Shown here: piece after piece, positions 43,892 to 52,605 of the stretch | Layout of the letters: each line of letters opens with the position of its first letter | How positions within the stretch are numbered: position 1 is the first letter of the stretch | NCBI RefSeq assembly: GCF_943736995.1 | Contig: NZ_CALSFT010000002.1 | Coordinates: 992,001-1,056,000 of the forward strand | Length of the DNA: 64,000 nt | DNA from: Sporosarcina sp. Marseille-Q4943 | Lineage (GTDB): Bacteria > Bacillota > Bacilli > Bacillales_A > Planococcaceae | Reading direction: 5' to 3' | Program-made: the position numbers and the translations under genes | Notes under the pieces: model-generated | What the model was told of the DNA's origin: nothing | Seen by the model: the letters and a program-made list of their open reading frames with translations, nothing else | The model's database searches: none

Positions 43892-45940
43892 GTGGTTTTA
43901 TTTACAAGAAAAGAGAATATAGTTGAAAATTTCCATGGAACTGAAATCCGAGATCCATACAGATGGCTTGAAAATCCGGAAGACCCCGAAGTTAATCAGT
44001 GGGTTGATGAACAAAACAAACAGACGCAGGATTTCCTCGCATCTTACTCGAATCGCCCAAAAGTGAAGAGTAAGCTGACGGAAACGTGGAACTATGCTAA
44101 GTATACTGTTCCTCAAAAAGAAGGGGATTATTTTTATTTCCATAAAAATGACGGTCTACAAAACCAAGCTGTCTTCTACCGTACAAAAGATCTTGATTCT
44201 AAGGAATTGGAAGTTGTCTTAGATCCGAATACGATGAATGATGAAGGGACCGCTGCTATAACAAATCTTTCATTCTCTAAAGACGGAAAGAGATTGGCAT
44301 ATGGTATTTCGGTCAATGGAAGTGACTGGCAGGAAATCAAAGTGCGGAACCTGGAGACTGGTAAAGACGAAGAGGATCTGATCCGTTTTTGTAAGTTCTC
44401 AAGCATCGCTTGGAATGAAGAAGGGACAGGCTTCTACTATAACCGTTTTCCCAATCCAGCGACTGTTTCACCCGAAGAACAAAGCTTTTACAATAAAGTG
44501 TTTTGGCACGAGGCAGGCACTAAGCAAGAAGATGATGTACTCGTTTATGAAGATCCCGACAACAAGGAATTCTCGTTTAACCCAATATTATCGGATGATT
44601 ATCGTTATTTGATCCTGAATGTTTGGAAAGGCACCGAAAATAAAAGCCGAATTTATTATAAAGACCTAGAAGAAGATGGGGAATTTGTCTATCTGTTTGA
44701 TAAGGGCGATGGAGAATATAATTTCATCGGCAATGAAGGGCGAACTTTCTATTTCCTAACAAATGTCGATGCACCACGCGAAAAAATCATCGCAGTCGAC
44801 TTGGATAATTCATCGAAGGAAAATTGGATTGATATCATTTCGGAAAAAGACGATGTGTTGTTTTTCGGAAAAATGATTAACCGACGACTCGTGGTCGGCT
44901 ATTTGCATAATGCACATCATGAACTGAAGATTTTCAGTTTGGATGGCAAGCATGAGAATGACGTCCAATTGCCGGGATATATTTCATTGACCGGGTTGAC
45001 AGGAAAGAAAGAGGAAGATTGGATGTTCGTCAGTTATACGTCCTATTTGTCGCCGAGTGCAGTGGCTAGCTATGATTTCGGACAAGGCGAACTGACCGGA
45101 GTGTTTCAGGATGAGGACAAATTCGACACAGAAGGATTCAAGACATCTCAAATCTTTTATTCATCGAAGGACGGGACAAAGATCCCGATGTTCCTTACCC
45201 ATAAGAAGGACTTGGTCCTCAATGGCGAGAATCCGGTCCTTCTATATGGCTACGGCGGGTTCAATGTCAGTTTGACTCCATCCTTTTCACCTGCAGTACG
45301 CATGTGGATTGAGGAAGGCGGCGTCTATGCAGTTGCGAATTTGAGAGGCGGCGGCGAATTCGGGGAAGAGTGGTATAATGCAGGGACGCTTGGACGCAAA
45401 CAAAATGTCTTTGATGATTTTTCGGCCGCTGGCGAATGGCTGATAGCAGAAGGTTATACGAAAACCGAAAAGCTCGCAATTATGGGAGGCAGCAATGGTG
45501 GCTTGCTTGTCGGGGCAAGCATTACCCAGCGTCCGGATTTGTTTGGAGCGGCAATTTGCCAAGTGCCGGTGACGGATATGCTCCGTTACCACAAGTTTAC
45601 GGTAGGACGCTATTGGGTGACGGACTATGGAAACGCAGAAAAAAATGCCGATGATTTTGCTTACATGATCAAATATTCACCGCTCCATAATGTTAAGGAA
45701 GGTGTTAAGTACCCGCCGACCTTAATTACGACGGCTGATACGGACGATCGTGTCGTTCCAGCGCATGCGTTAAAATTCGCGGCAACTTTGCAGGCTGCTT
45801 ATACAGAAGGAGACCATCCAATTCTACTCCGTGTGGAAAAGAATGCAGGACACGGTCTCGGTAAGCCGACTGTAAAAATTATCGAAGAACAAACCGATGT
45901 CTATTCTTTTCTCTTCAAAATATTGGACGTTCAATTGTAA
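43892..45940 (+). CDS. Prolyl oligopeptidase family serine peptidase (S9A)
   Basis: Cytosolic peptidase of 682 residues cutting after proline in short peptides. The N-terminus VENFHGTEIRDPYRWLENPEDPEVNQWVDEQN and a seven-bladed propeller (about 70-400) precede the alpha/beta-hydrolase domain with the nucleophile elbow MGGSNGGLLV, Asp in TADTDDRVVPAHALKF and His in NAGHGLGKP. No signal peptide. GTG 43892 follows GAAGGGGGATAT. It is a single gene. Confidence 0.95.
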   Translation: MVLFTRKENIVENFHGTEIRDPYRWLENPEDPEVNQWVDEQNKQTQDFLASYSNRPKVKSKLTETWNYAKYTVPQKEGDYFYFHKNDGLQNQAVFYRTKDLDSKELEVVLDPNTMNDEGTAAITNLSFSKDGKRLAYGISVNGSDWQEIKVRNLETGKDEEDLIRFCKFSSIAWNEEGTGFYYNRFPNPATVSPEEQSFYNKVFWHEAGTKQEDDVLVYEDPDNKEFSFNPILSDDYRYLILNVWKGTENKSRIYYKDLEEDGEFVYLFDKGDGEYNFIGNEGRTFYFLTNVDAPREKIIAVDLDNSSKENWIDIISEKDDVLFFGKMINRRLVVGYLHNAHHELKIFSLDGKHENDVQLPGYISLTGLTGKKEEDWMFVSYTSYLSPSAVASYDFGQGELTGVFQDEDKFDTEGFKTSQIFYSSKDGTKIPMFLTHKKDLVLNGENPVLLYGYGGFNVSLTPSFSPAVRMWIEEGGVYAVANLRGGGEFGEEWYNAGTLGRKQNVFDDFSAAGEWLIAEGYTKTEKLAIMGGSNGGLLVGASITQRPDLFGAAICQVPVTDMLRYHKFTVGRYWVTDYGNAEKNADDFAYMIKYSPLHNVKEGVKYPPTLITTADTDDRVVPAHALKFAATLQAAYTEGDHPILLRVEKNAGHGLGKPTVKIIEEQTDVYSFLFKILDVQL

Positions 45941-45943
45941 AAA

Positions 45944-45978
45944 GGGAGGCTGTCTCAAAATCGAGACAGCCTCTTCCT
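45944..45978. terminator. Bidirectional terminator between S9A and M23 peptidase genes
   Basis: GAGGCTGTCTC and GAGACAGCCTC with a 6-base loop. It lies between convergent genes. Confidence 0.8.
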
Positions 45979-46957
45979 ATTTTTGACGTTCCCAGTTGCG
46001 GAGGGCAGGGTATGGATCGAAGGCCCATTCAACCCGTCCGTTGTATTTATATACTCCATAATGGAGATGGGGAGGGAATTTACCGGATGTCCCTTCTTTT
46101 CCGTATCCTGTGCTGCCGACAAAGCCGAGAAGAGTCCCGGGTTCAACGATATCGCCTTCTTTAATACCTTTATCAAAATACGCCAAATGGGCAAAGTAAT
46201 GATACGTGTTATGGTTGTCACGTATACCGATGCGCCAACCTCCGTATTCGTTCCATCCCATCACTTCGATGACGCCGTAAGAAGTGGCGATAACTGGAAC
46301 ACCATATCCGGCAAAAATGTCCGTACCTTCATGAATCCGGCGTCCGCCCCATCCGCGACTTGACCCCCATGTGCCACGATAAGAATAATTGTGTCCTTTC
46401 GGAATTGGAAATACGTGCTTATCCAATTCAACAGTCTCAAAATGCCTGTACAGTTTGGCGATTGTTACAATCTGATTGACCGTTGCTTCCCGTTTATAAT
46501 AATGCCATAAAGCCGCCTTGAAATCGTCTTCATCGGGACCGTATATAGCCAGGTGAGAAGACATCGTCAATAGCACGTCCATTGGATCGGATTTGTCTGC
46601 TGCGCCATCCCCATTCCCGTCCGTTCCGTACCCGCCAAAAAACGCAATCGTGTTCGGAGAATTGTCGGCTATGTCTGGATTTAATACACCAAACCAATGC
46701 TCAGGAGGAAAGTGAATGGAAATCGGTCCGTCCGTTTTCGGAAGGTCGTTACGAACTTGCTGGATGTTTCGTTCATATTGATCGATCGCAGCAAGGTAGT
46801 ACCATGGAACAAGTTCATTTGCAAATTGCAAATAATAACCCATACGCTCCTCCATAAGCTCCTTTTCGGTCCGTTGATCGGAGGCGGAGGCGATGTTGAG
46901 AGGAAGACAAAGACAGATCATTGCACAGAAAAAAGCAATCATATGATGGATACGCAA
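45977..46957 (-). CDS. M23 family metallopeptidase, LytH-like
   Basis: Secreted cell-wall peptidase of 326 residues: signal peptide (1-about 25, ending NIASA), a helical N-terminal domain with GGYGTDGNGDGAADKSDPMDVLLTMSSHL, then a LytM/M23 domain with zinc motifs HEGTDI and HLHY and the YFAHLAYFDKGIKEGDIVEPGTLLGFVGSTG segment. Length and layout recall B. subtilis LytH (YunA), the L-Ala-D-Glu peptidase of spore cortex maturation. The orthology is inferred. TTG 46957 follows AAAGGAGGTTTCCAC. Confidence 0.85.
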   Translation of the reverse strand: MRIHHMIAFFCAMICLCLPLNIASASDQRTEKELMEERMGYYLQFANELVPWYYLAAIDQYERNIQQVRNDLPKTDGPISIHFPPEHWFGVLNPDIADNSPNTIAFFGGYGTDGNGDGAADKSDPMDVLLTMSSHLAIYGPDEDDFKAALWHYYKREATVNQIVTIAKLYRHFETVELDKHVFPIPKGHNYSYRGTWGSSRGWGGRRIHEGTDIFAGYGVPVIATSYGVIEVMGWNEYGGWRIGIRDNHNTYHYFAHLAYFDKGIKEGDIVEPGTLLGFVGSTGYGKEGTSGKFPPHLHYGVYKYNGRVEWAFDPYPALRNWERQK

Positions 46958-47103
46958 GTGGAAACCTCCTTTGTTGAATGATTAGAATTGCCCGATAGGG
47001 CGATTTCATGATTGTTTGTTGCAATTTCATTGGTCGTCATATGATGGATTTCTTTTTGAGTGATATACTCAAGAAGATGAAAAGAGAAGGGGAGAGGACG
47101 AAT

Positions 47104-47421
47104 ATGGAAAAACTTCAATCGATTGAGCAGTTTGAGCAGTTGAAAAATGAGGAACGGACAATGTTCATGTTTTCGGCGGATTGGTGCCCGGATTGTAGGG
47201 TGATCGAGCCGTTCTTGCCTGCTCTAGAGGCGGATTATCCGGAGTATGAGTTTATTTATGTGGACCGTGATGATTTTATTGATGTTTGTCAGCAATTGGA
47301 TGTGTTTGGAATACCGAGCTTCATCGCATTTCATAATGGTGAAGAGGTCGGGCGTTTTGTAAGCAAGGACCGCAAGACGAAGGAAGAGATCGAGGCGTTC
47401 ATTAACGGTTTGGATGCATGA
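47104..47421 (+). CDS. ytpP: Thioredoxin-like protein YtpP
   Basis: A 105-residue thioredoxin-fold protein with the redox motif WCPDC (residues 28-32) and cis-Pro in GIPSF. The opening EKLQSIEQFEQLKNEERTMFMFSADWCPDCRVIEPFLP matches YtpP. Predicted thiol-disulfide oxidoreductase in the cytoplasm. ATG 47104 follows GAAGGGGAGAGGACG; an upstream in-frame start at 47008 has no site. Confidence 0.9.
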   Translation: MEKLQSIEQFEQLKNEERTMFMFSADWCPDCRVIEPFLPALEADYPEYEFIYVDRDDFIDVCQQLDVFGIPSFIAFHNGEEVGRFVSKDRKTKEEIEAFINGLDA

Positions 47422-47469
47422 AAAAAGAGATATCGCTAATCCTAGAAGGGATGGCGATGTCTCTTTTTA
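47418..47469 (+). terminator. Terminator after ytpP
   Basis: AAAAAAGAGATATCGC and GCGATGTCTCTTTTT flank a 17-base loop. Confidence 0.75.
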
Positions 47470-47485
47470 TTTTACAATGGGGCCG

Positions 47486-47668
47486 GATTTCCGCTACAGG
47501 CGGACGCTTTCCAATCGAACAGCGAAGGGTTCGATTTGCCGTATTTCTGCGCCGTTTGCAGAAATTAAGGCAGCGTACGTATCCTGCTCGCAACGCTTCG
47601 CTTTTGCTCGCAAACGCCGTTCTTCGTGACGGCGTTCGCAGGAGTCGCCGCCTTTCGCTACAATCCTT
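47486..47668 (-). repeat. Interspersed structured repeat, copy B
   Basis: Read on the minus strand it starts GATTGTAGCGAAAGGCGGCG and ACTCCTGCG, and ends GGAAAGCGTCCGCCTGTAG and CGGAAATC, the same ends as copy A at 55032-55150. The 183-bp body differs from copy A but holds hairpins TCCTGC/GCAGGA, ATTTCTGC/GCAGAAAT and AATCGAAC/GTTCGATT, inside an outer GGCGG/CCGCC pair. This is a noncoding element; open frames through it are not credible. Confidence 0.75.
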
Positions 47669-47683
47669 CTCCTCCCTGTATTT

Positions 47684-48409
47684 TTATTTAAAAGATAATA
47701 AAAAGGAATGCATTTTTTCCGGGTAGTCGGTGAAGATGGCTTGGACTCCGGCTTGTTTTAGTGTTTTTGCGTATGTTTCGTCGTTGACGGTGAATGTTCG
47801 GACCGGCATGCCGCTGCTGATCACTTCGGCGATGGATGGGCGGAAGGCTGCAGGGAAGAGGATGTGAAGGGCATCTGCCGGGATTTTGTGTAGATAGTCC
47901 AACGGGTGGACGAGTACTTCCATGAAAAGTGCTGCCGTTTCGATGTGAGGGTTGAGCTGCTTAACAGATTGGATGGCGGCGTGATCGAATGACGAAATAA
48001 TAACGCGAGATTCCATGCGCCTTGCCTCAATTAAATCTAGCACTTTTTCGACCATTCCTTCGTAAGGGAAAATATCCGATTTCAATTCGATGTTCAGTTT
48101 ATGGTCAGTTGAATCAAATACATCGAGGACTTCTGGCAGTGTCGGTATTGTCGCCCCTTGGAATTCGGATGAGAACCAGCTTCCGAAATCATGATTCTTC
48201 AAATCAGCTATAGACATATCTTTCACATAACCTGTGCCGTCTGACGTGCGGTCGATCAATTCATCATGGATGACGACAAGTTCGCCATCTGCTGTCATAT
48301 GTACATCAAATTCAACGCCGAAAACCGGAAGACGTGCTGCTTCCTTGAATGCAGCGATTGTGTTTTCCGGATAGTTTCCCGAAGCGCCCCTATGCGCAAA
48401 AATTTCCAT
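47684..48409 (-). CDS. Glycerophosphodiester phosphodiesterase
   Basis: Hydrolyses glycerophosphodiesters to glycerol-3-phosphate and an alcohol. The 241-residue protein has the GDPD N-terminal HRGASGNYPENTIAAFKEA, metal residues in EFDVHMTADGELVVIHDELIDRTSDGTG, and LNIELKSD. No signal peptide, so it acts inside the cell. GGAGGAAGC precedes the ATG. It lies 81 bases downstream of abrB on the same strand. Confidence 0.94.
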   Translation of the reverse strand: MEIFAHRGASGNYPENTIAAFKEAARLPVFGVEFDVHMTADGELVVIHDELIDRTSDGTGYVKDMSIADLKNHDFGSWFSSEFQGATIPTLPEVLDVFDSTDHKLNIELKSDIFPYEGMVEKVLDLIEARRMESRVIISSFDHAAIQSVKQLNPHIETAALFMEVLVHPLDYLHKIPADALHILFPAAFRPSIAEVISSGMPVRTFTVNDETYAKTLKQAGVQAIFTDYPEKMHSFLLSFK

Positions 48410-48450
48410 TTAGCTTCCTCCGGTTCGCTTGGTAATCTTTTGCTCTCAGT

Positions 48451-48482
48451 AAAGGGCTACGGTACCTTACCGTCGCCCTTTT
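48451..48482 (-). terminator. Hairpin between abrB and the GDPD gene
   Basis: Minus-strand AAAGGGCGACGGTA and TACCGTAGCCCTTT with a 3-base loop and a weak T run. Probably an attenuating terminator of abrB; no riboswitch class was recognised in the following 45 bases. Confidence 0.55.
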
Positions 48483-48490
48483 GGAAATGG

Positions 48491-48769
48491 TTATTTCCAA
48501 GTCTTATTCGATTCAATTTCTTTTTTTAGGATTTCTGCACCTTTAGGACTGATATACATGCCGTTCGAAAGTTTTGTGTTGTCGGGAGTGATTTCTCCGG
48601 TTACGATGCACGCTGCATCCACTACATACTTCCGCAGGATGATCATATCGTCATCAACGAATATCTCCATTGGTGCGCCTTTGTCGAGTTTCAACGTACT
48701 TCTTAATTCCTTCGGGATTACAATCCGGCCAAGATGGTCAACTTTTCTGACAATACCTAAGCTTCGCAT
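48491..48769 (-). CDS. abrB: Transition-state regulator AbrB
   Basis: DNA-binding repressor of post-exponential genes, 92 residues. The N-terminal swapped-hairpin domain MRSLGIVRKVDHLGRIVIPKELRSTLKLDKGAPMEIFVDDDMIILRKY is complete and the C-terminal multimerisation part (CIVTGEITPDNTKLSNGMYISPKGAEILKKEI) matches AbrB rather than Abh or SpoVT. GGGAGGATAAA precedes the ATG. A good sigma-A promoter with an extended -10 lies upstream. In sporulating bacilli the gene is repressed by Spo0A~P; no 0A box was checked. Confidence 0.95.
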   Translation of the reverse strand: MRSLGIVRKVDHLGRIVIPKELRSTLKLDKGAPMEIFVDDDMIILRKYVVDAACIVTGEITPDNTKLSNGMYISPKGAEILKKEIESNKTWK

Positions 48770-48812
48770 TTTATCCTCCCTAACTTTATGTTTTATTGTA
48801 AATATACCTACA

Positions 48813-48840
48813 ATTATACCAGTAAATTAAGAAATTACAA
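48813..48840 (-). promoter_or_regulatory. Sigma-A promoter of abrB
   Basis: On the minus strand TTGTAA (48840-48835), 16 bases, TATAAT (48818-48813) with an upstream TGG forming an extended -10. Confidence 0.7.
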
Positions 48841-48965
48841 AAATATGAATATACTATCTTTCTGTCTCCTATTGTTTCTATTCCTCTTATCCTCGCTTTG
48901 AAACGTTCCTGATTAGGATTTTTTCTGATAGAATAGGTAAGTCTTTTAAGAAAGGGGAACTACTC

Positions 48966-49823
48966 ATGTCATTCATCAAGAAGAGACCGGTCGTTTTCGA
49001 CTATGTTCAAATCATTGTAGGGGCGTCATTGATCGGGCTTTCATTCAATATATTTTTATTGCCATCCCGTATAGCTGCTGGGGGAATTTCAGGCGTCAGT
49101 ACGATTTTATATGAATTATTCGGATATAATCCTGCATACGTCCAATGGTTGATCAATATCCCACTTATCGCGTTGGGATTGTTGCTTGCAGGGAAGGAAT
49201 TTAGTGCGAAAACGGTCGTCGGTACTTTTTTCGTCCCATTCGTCATCTATTTGACGAGCGGACTCCAATTATCCGTCGATACTCCGCTTCTCAGTTCAAT
49301 ATATGGGGGAATTATGCTCGGTATCGGGTTAGGTATCGTTTACAGGGGGAATGGATCGACAGGCGGAACGGCCTTGATCGCCCAGCTTCTAAAAAAGTAT
49401 ACAGGCATATCAAGCGGCTTTTCACAATTGATTGTCGATGGGATTGTCGTTGTCACTTCAGCTTTCGTCTTTAATTTTGAACTCGCCTTATATGCGCTCA
49501 TGTCAATTTATGTTACGAGCAAGGTGATTGATTTCGTCCAGCTCCAAACATCACCGACCAAGCTAGTCCTTATCATTACCGACCATGAAGAGAAAATCCA
49601 ATCGGTCATCCAAAATGAAATTGACAGAGGATTGACGAAAGTGAAATCGACAGGAGGCTATTCAAACAACGAAAAAACAATGATTCTTTGCGTTGTCGAA
49701 CAGTCGGAGGCTGTCTATTTGAAGAAATTGCTTCAAACCGCTGAACCCTCGTCATTTGTCATTTTCCTCAATGCTTCCGAGATATTGGGGCTCGGTTTTT
49801 CAAAAGCAAAAGTGCATCGTTGA
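48966..49823 (+). CDS. YitT family membrane protein
   Basis: A 285-residue membrane protein: five or so helices from the DUF161 repeats (GASLIGLSFNIFLLPSRIAAGGISGVSTILYELFG; GIGLGIVYRGNGSTGGTALIAQLLKKYTG) and a cytosolic C-terminal DUF2179 domain (GLTKVKSTGGYSNNEKTMILCVVEQSEAVYLKKLLQ). Common in Bacillales in several copies, substrate unknown. GAAAGGGGAACTACTC precedes the ATG. Confidence 0.9.
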   Translation: MSFIKKRPVVFDYVQIIVGASLIGLSFNIFLLPSRIAAGGISGVSTILYELFGYNPAYVQWLINIPLIALGLLLAGKEFSAKTVVGTFFVPFVIYLTSGLQLSVDTPLLSSIYGGIMLGIGLGIVYRGNGSTGGTALIAQLLKKYTGISSGFSQLIVDGIVVVTSAFVFNFELALYALMSIYVTSKVIDFVQLQTSPTKLVLIITDHEEKIQSVIQNEIDRGLTKVKSTGGYSNNEKTMILCVVEQSEAVYLKKLLQTAEPSSFVIFLNASEILGLGFSKAKVHR

Positions 49824-49879
49824 AACAAATCAGTATACAATTCCCCTAATGATGATATAATAGTCACAATTGAATAATT

Positions 49880-50036
49880 CTTATCAAGAGAAGCTGAGGG
49901 ATTTGGCCCGTTGAAGCTTCAGCAACCTCTGCAATTGCAGGAAGGTGCTACCTCCAACAAGATGCAAATCTTGAGAGATAAGAACGGAGAAACAGATGTA
50001 AATCCTCGTTCCTATCTTTGGGAGCGGGGTTTTTTA
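49880..50036 (+). ncRNA. SAM-I riboswitch (S-box) of metA
   Basis: The aptamer (49880-49982) shows CTTATCAAGAGAAGCTGAGGG, GGCCCGTTGAAGCTTCAGCAACC, AAGGTGCTACCTCCAAC and closing GAGAGATAAG, all S-box consensus. The platform ends in a terminator stem CCTCGTTCC/GGGAGCGGGG followed by TTTTTT (50003-50036). SAM binding should stop transcription before metA. Confidence 0.97.
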
Positions 50037-50057
50037 TTTAATAAAGGGGGAGCAACA

Positions 50058-50966
50058 ATGCCAATCAATATACCTGAGCAATTACCGGCACGGGAGCTGT
50101 TGAAAGAAGAAAAGATTTTCGTCATGGATGAACGAAGGGCGACTACACAAGATATCCGTCCGTTAAATATCCTCATCTTGAATTTAATGCCGGAAAAAGA
50201 AAAGACGGAACTTCAATTACTTCGTCTGCTCGGCAATACGCCATTGCAAGTGAATGTTTCATTCTTAAATACAGCGACGTATGAATCGAAAAACGTAAGT
50301 AAAAATCATTTGGATTCTTTTTACACGACATTCGACCATGTTAAAAATCGCCGTTATGACGGGCTGATTATTACGGGAGCCCCGATCGAGCATCTTCAGT
50401 TTGAAGATGTCGCCTATTGGGATGAGTTGAAACAAATTATGGACTGGTCGACGACAAATGTCACTTCAGTATTGCATATTTGTTGGGGAGCGCAAGCTGC
50501 TCTGTATCATCATTACGGAATCGACAAATTTGAGTTGCCGAAAAAGCTATCCGGCGTCTATAGTCATCAGTTGACCGATCCGACAATTGAGCTGGCTCGT
50601 GGTTTTAACGATCTATTCAACGCGCCCCATTCACGGTATACGTCAGTATCAATCGAAGAAATTGAACAGGACCCGCGACTTCAATTATTAGCGGTATCGG
50701 AAGAGGCAGGCGCATTCATCGTCCTTTCTAAAGACGGCAAACATATTATGATTACCGGCCATTTGGAATATGACGCGTGCACGCTCGCTGAAGAATACGA
50801 ACGGGACTTGAAGAAAGGGATTGGCATCGACATGCCGGAAAACTATTTTCCGGATGATGATCCGAAAAAGCAACCATTGAACACATGGCGCTCACATACT
50901 CATCTTCTTTTCTCAAACTGGCTGAATTATTACGTCTACCAGGAAACACCGTACGAATGGGCATGA
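50058..50966 (+). CDS. metA: Homoserine O-acetyltransferase (MetA type)
   Basis: First step of methionine synthesis, activating homoserine. The 302-residue HTS-family protein has catalytic C142 in [16 protein letters not shown], the GVYSHQ and GHLEYD motifs with the partner His and Glu. Residue 111 in TGAPIEH is Glu, which in the B. cereus enzyme gives acetyl-CoA rather than succinyl-CoA specificity, so it is probably an acetyltransferase despite its MetA fold. ATG 50058 follows AAAGGGGGAGCAACA. Controlled by the SAM-I riboswitch. Confidence 0.95.
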   Translation: MPINIPEQLPARELLKEEKIFVMDERRATTQDIRPLNILILNLMPEKEKTELQLLRLLGNTPLQVNVSFLNTATYESKNVSKNHLDSFYTTFDHVKNRRYDGLIITGAPIEHLQFEDVAYWDELKQIMDWSTTNVTSVLHICWGAQAALYHHYGIDKFELPKKLSGVYSHQLTDPTIELARGFNDLFNAPHSRYTSVSIEEIEQDPRLQLLAVSEEAGAFIVLSKDGKHIMITGHLEYDACTLAEEYERDLKKGIGIDMPENYFPDDDPKKQPLNTWRSHTHLLFSNWLNYYVYQETPYEWA

Positions 50967-50972
50967 ATAATC

Positions 50973-51028
50973 CAAACCGAACAAGCAAAGAGGGGATGAT
51001 CGACATCCCTTCTCTGCTTGTTTTTTTC
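50973..51028 (+). terminator. Terminator after metA
   Basis: AACAAGCAAAGAGGGGATG and CATCCCTTCTCTGCTTGTT form a long stem with few mismatches, followed by a run of T. Confidence 0.88.
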
Positions 51029-51084
51029 TATGTATATTGTCACAGTTCAATCACACACTAGCCTAAGCGGAGGTGTGAACTAAG

Positions 51085-51795
51085 ATGATGGATGCAATTG
51101 CGAAGATGGATTTTTGGGAAATGATGCTTAGAACGACTTTTGCTTTTATTATTCTTATGATACTCGCCAGATTTATGGGGAAAAAGCAGATTTCACAGCT
51201 TACTTTTTTCCATTATGTAACGGGAATTACAATCGGCTCTATTGCAGCTGAGATTTCCGCACAATCGGAAACTCCATTTCTAAACGGTGCAGTTGCAATG
51301 ATTTGGTGGGCTATATTAACCGTATTTGTAAACTTTTTAACCGTAAAGTCTAAAAAAGCGAGAATTTTATTCGATGATCAACCGACCATCATTATTCACA
51401 GAGGCAAAATAAGTGAACAAGGGATGAAGAAGGCACGTCTAACATTGAACGATATGAACATGATGCTCCGGGAGCAAAGCATTTTCTCTGTTGCAGACGT
51501 GAATTATGCGATTCTCGAAACGAATGGTCAATTGAGCGTCATGAAAAAAGCGGCTCAAGAGACTGCAACGCGAAAAGATGTGAAAGCACCAGGCAATGAG
51601 CCAAAATATATTCCTACAGAAATCATTTCTGATGGAAAGTTAATCAAAGAAAACTTGACTGAACTCAAGCTGACAGAAGAATGGGTATATGAGCAGCTGG
51701 AGAAAAACGGGTTCAGTAAAGTGGAACAAGTCTATTACGCAGAAATCCTAAAAGACGGCACTCTCCATATCGACCAACGCACCGAAGAAAAATAA
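51085..51795 (+). CDS. DUF421 (YetF-like) membrane protein
   Basis: A 236-residue protein with three N-terminal helices (LRTTFAFIILMILARFMGKKQISQLTFFHYVTGITIGSIAAE) and a cytosolic DUF421 domain with IIIHRGKISEQGMKKARLTLNDMNMMLREQ. Paralogue of the protein at 35296; the two differ in sequence well outside the helices. GGAGGTG is 8 bases before ATG 51085. Function unknown, with the family linked to spores in B. subtilis. Confidence 0.85.
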   Translation: MMDAIAKMDFWEMMLRTTFAFIILMILARFMGKKQISQLTFFHYVTGITIGSIAAEISAQSETPFLNGAVAMIWWAILTVFVNFLTVKSKKARILFDDQPTIIIHRGKISEQGMKKARLTLNDMNMMLREQSIFSVADVNYAILETNGQLSVMKKAAQETATRKDVKAPGNEPKYIPTEIISDGKLIKENLTELKLTEEWVYEQLEKNGFSKVEQVYYAEILKDGTLHIDQRTEEK

Positions 51796-51886
51796 ATCGT
51801 TACGACTTTAGCGTGGGGGCGAAGACTTTTATTGCCCCCGAATCTAATCATACAAACCCTCAAAACCCCCTAGTGACATATTTTTA

Positions 51887-51913
51887 TGTTATAATGAATG
51901 ACAGTCAGTCATT
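51887..51913. promoter_or_regulatory. TetR operator, copy 1, overlapping the regulator promoter
   Basis: AATGAATGAC-A-GTCAGTCATT (51893-51913) is a 21-bp near-palindrome with one mismatch. The identical 21 bases occur at 52566-52586. It begins within a TGTTATAAT extended -10, so binding would block the promoter. Confidence 0.8.
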
Positions 51914-51931
51914 GCGGAGGGGAATTGATCA

Positions 51932-52504
51932 TTGGATAAAAAAGAAAGAATCGTCCGGGCGGCCATTGATGTTTTTCGTAAGCAAGGAATCGAGAAAACT
52001 AAAATATCTGATATCGTGAAAGTGGCGGGAATTGCTCAGGGGACATTCTATTTATATTTTCCATCAAAGCTTTCATTAATGCCGGCAATTGCGGAAGTGA
52101 TGGTCGCAAAAACTTTGGAAATTGTCACGGATAAGGTATCGGATGATGCACCATTTCCAAAGCGGATGGATCAGCTCGTCGACGCCATTTTTGAAGTGAG
52201 TGAAGAATATCATGAAATTCAAGCACTCATTTATTCGGGATTAGCTTCAACAGAACATTTGAAAGATTGGGAAACTGTATACGCACCGTTTTATAAGTGG
52301 GTAAGTGAAGGCCTTCAGCAAGCAATTGGCGAAGGGTCAATCCGGAATTCCATCAATCCCGATAGGACAGCTAGACTCGTCATCGGCCTAGTAGAATCGG
52401 CTGCCGAACAAATATATTTATATGATACCGACAAGGAAGATGAGGCGGTCATACAAAAAAATGAAGTGAAGAACTTCTTGAAGCATGCTTTGGCGATTAA
52501 ATAG
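51932..52504 (+). CDS. TetR/AcrR-family transcriptional regulator
   Basis: A 190-residue repressor: N-terminal helix-turn-helix (RIVRAAIDVFRKQGIEKTKISDIVKVAGIAQGTFYLYFPSKLSLMPAI) and a ligand-binding C-terminal domain. TTG 51932 follows GGAGGGG by 9 bases. Its promoter and that of the downstream SMR pair each carry the same near-palindrome, so it should repress itself and the pump until an inducer binds. Confidence 0.92.
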   Translation: MDKKERIVRAAIDVFRKQGIEKTKISDIVKVAGIAQGTFYLYFPSKLSLMPAIAEVMVAKTLEIVTDKVSDDAPFPKRMDQLVDAIFEVSEEYHEIQALIYSGLASTEHLKDWETVYAPFYKWVSEGLQQAIGEGSIRNSINPDRTARLVIGLVESAAEQIYLYDTDKEDEAVIQKNEVKNFLKHALAIK

Positions 52505-52565
52505 ATTCGACTTGTTCCAGGATGTTAGCTAGGCTACTATACGTCTTGGAGCTCATACATATTAA

Positions 52566-52586
52566 AATGAATGACAGTCAGTCATT
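52566..52586. promoter_or_regulatory. TetR operator, copy 2, before the SMR genes
   Basis: The same near-palindrome as 51893-51913, identical over 21 bases, 20 bases before the first SMR start codon. AT-rich sequence immediately upstream could hold the -10. Confidence 0.8.
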
Positions 52587-52605
52587 TAGTAAGGAGTAAT
52601 TTGCA

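Noticed and set aside
47414..47726. Frames of 71 and 102 residues across 47.4-47.7 kb
   Set aside because: They read through a terminator and the structured repeat; no start signal. The region is better explained as noncoding.
48410..48490. Riboswitch in the abrB-GDPD gap
   Set aside because: A hairpin and GCGAACCGGAGGAAGC sequence recall some leaders, but no known class could be matched.
52505..52605. Guanidine (ykkC) riboswitch before the SMR genes
   Set aside because: The interval is about 100 bp with no ykkC consensus and it contains the TetR operator instead.
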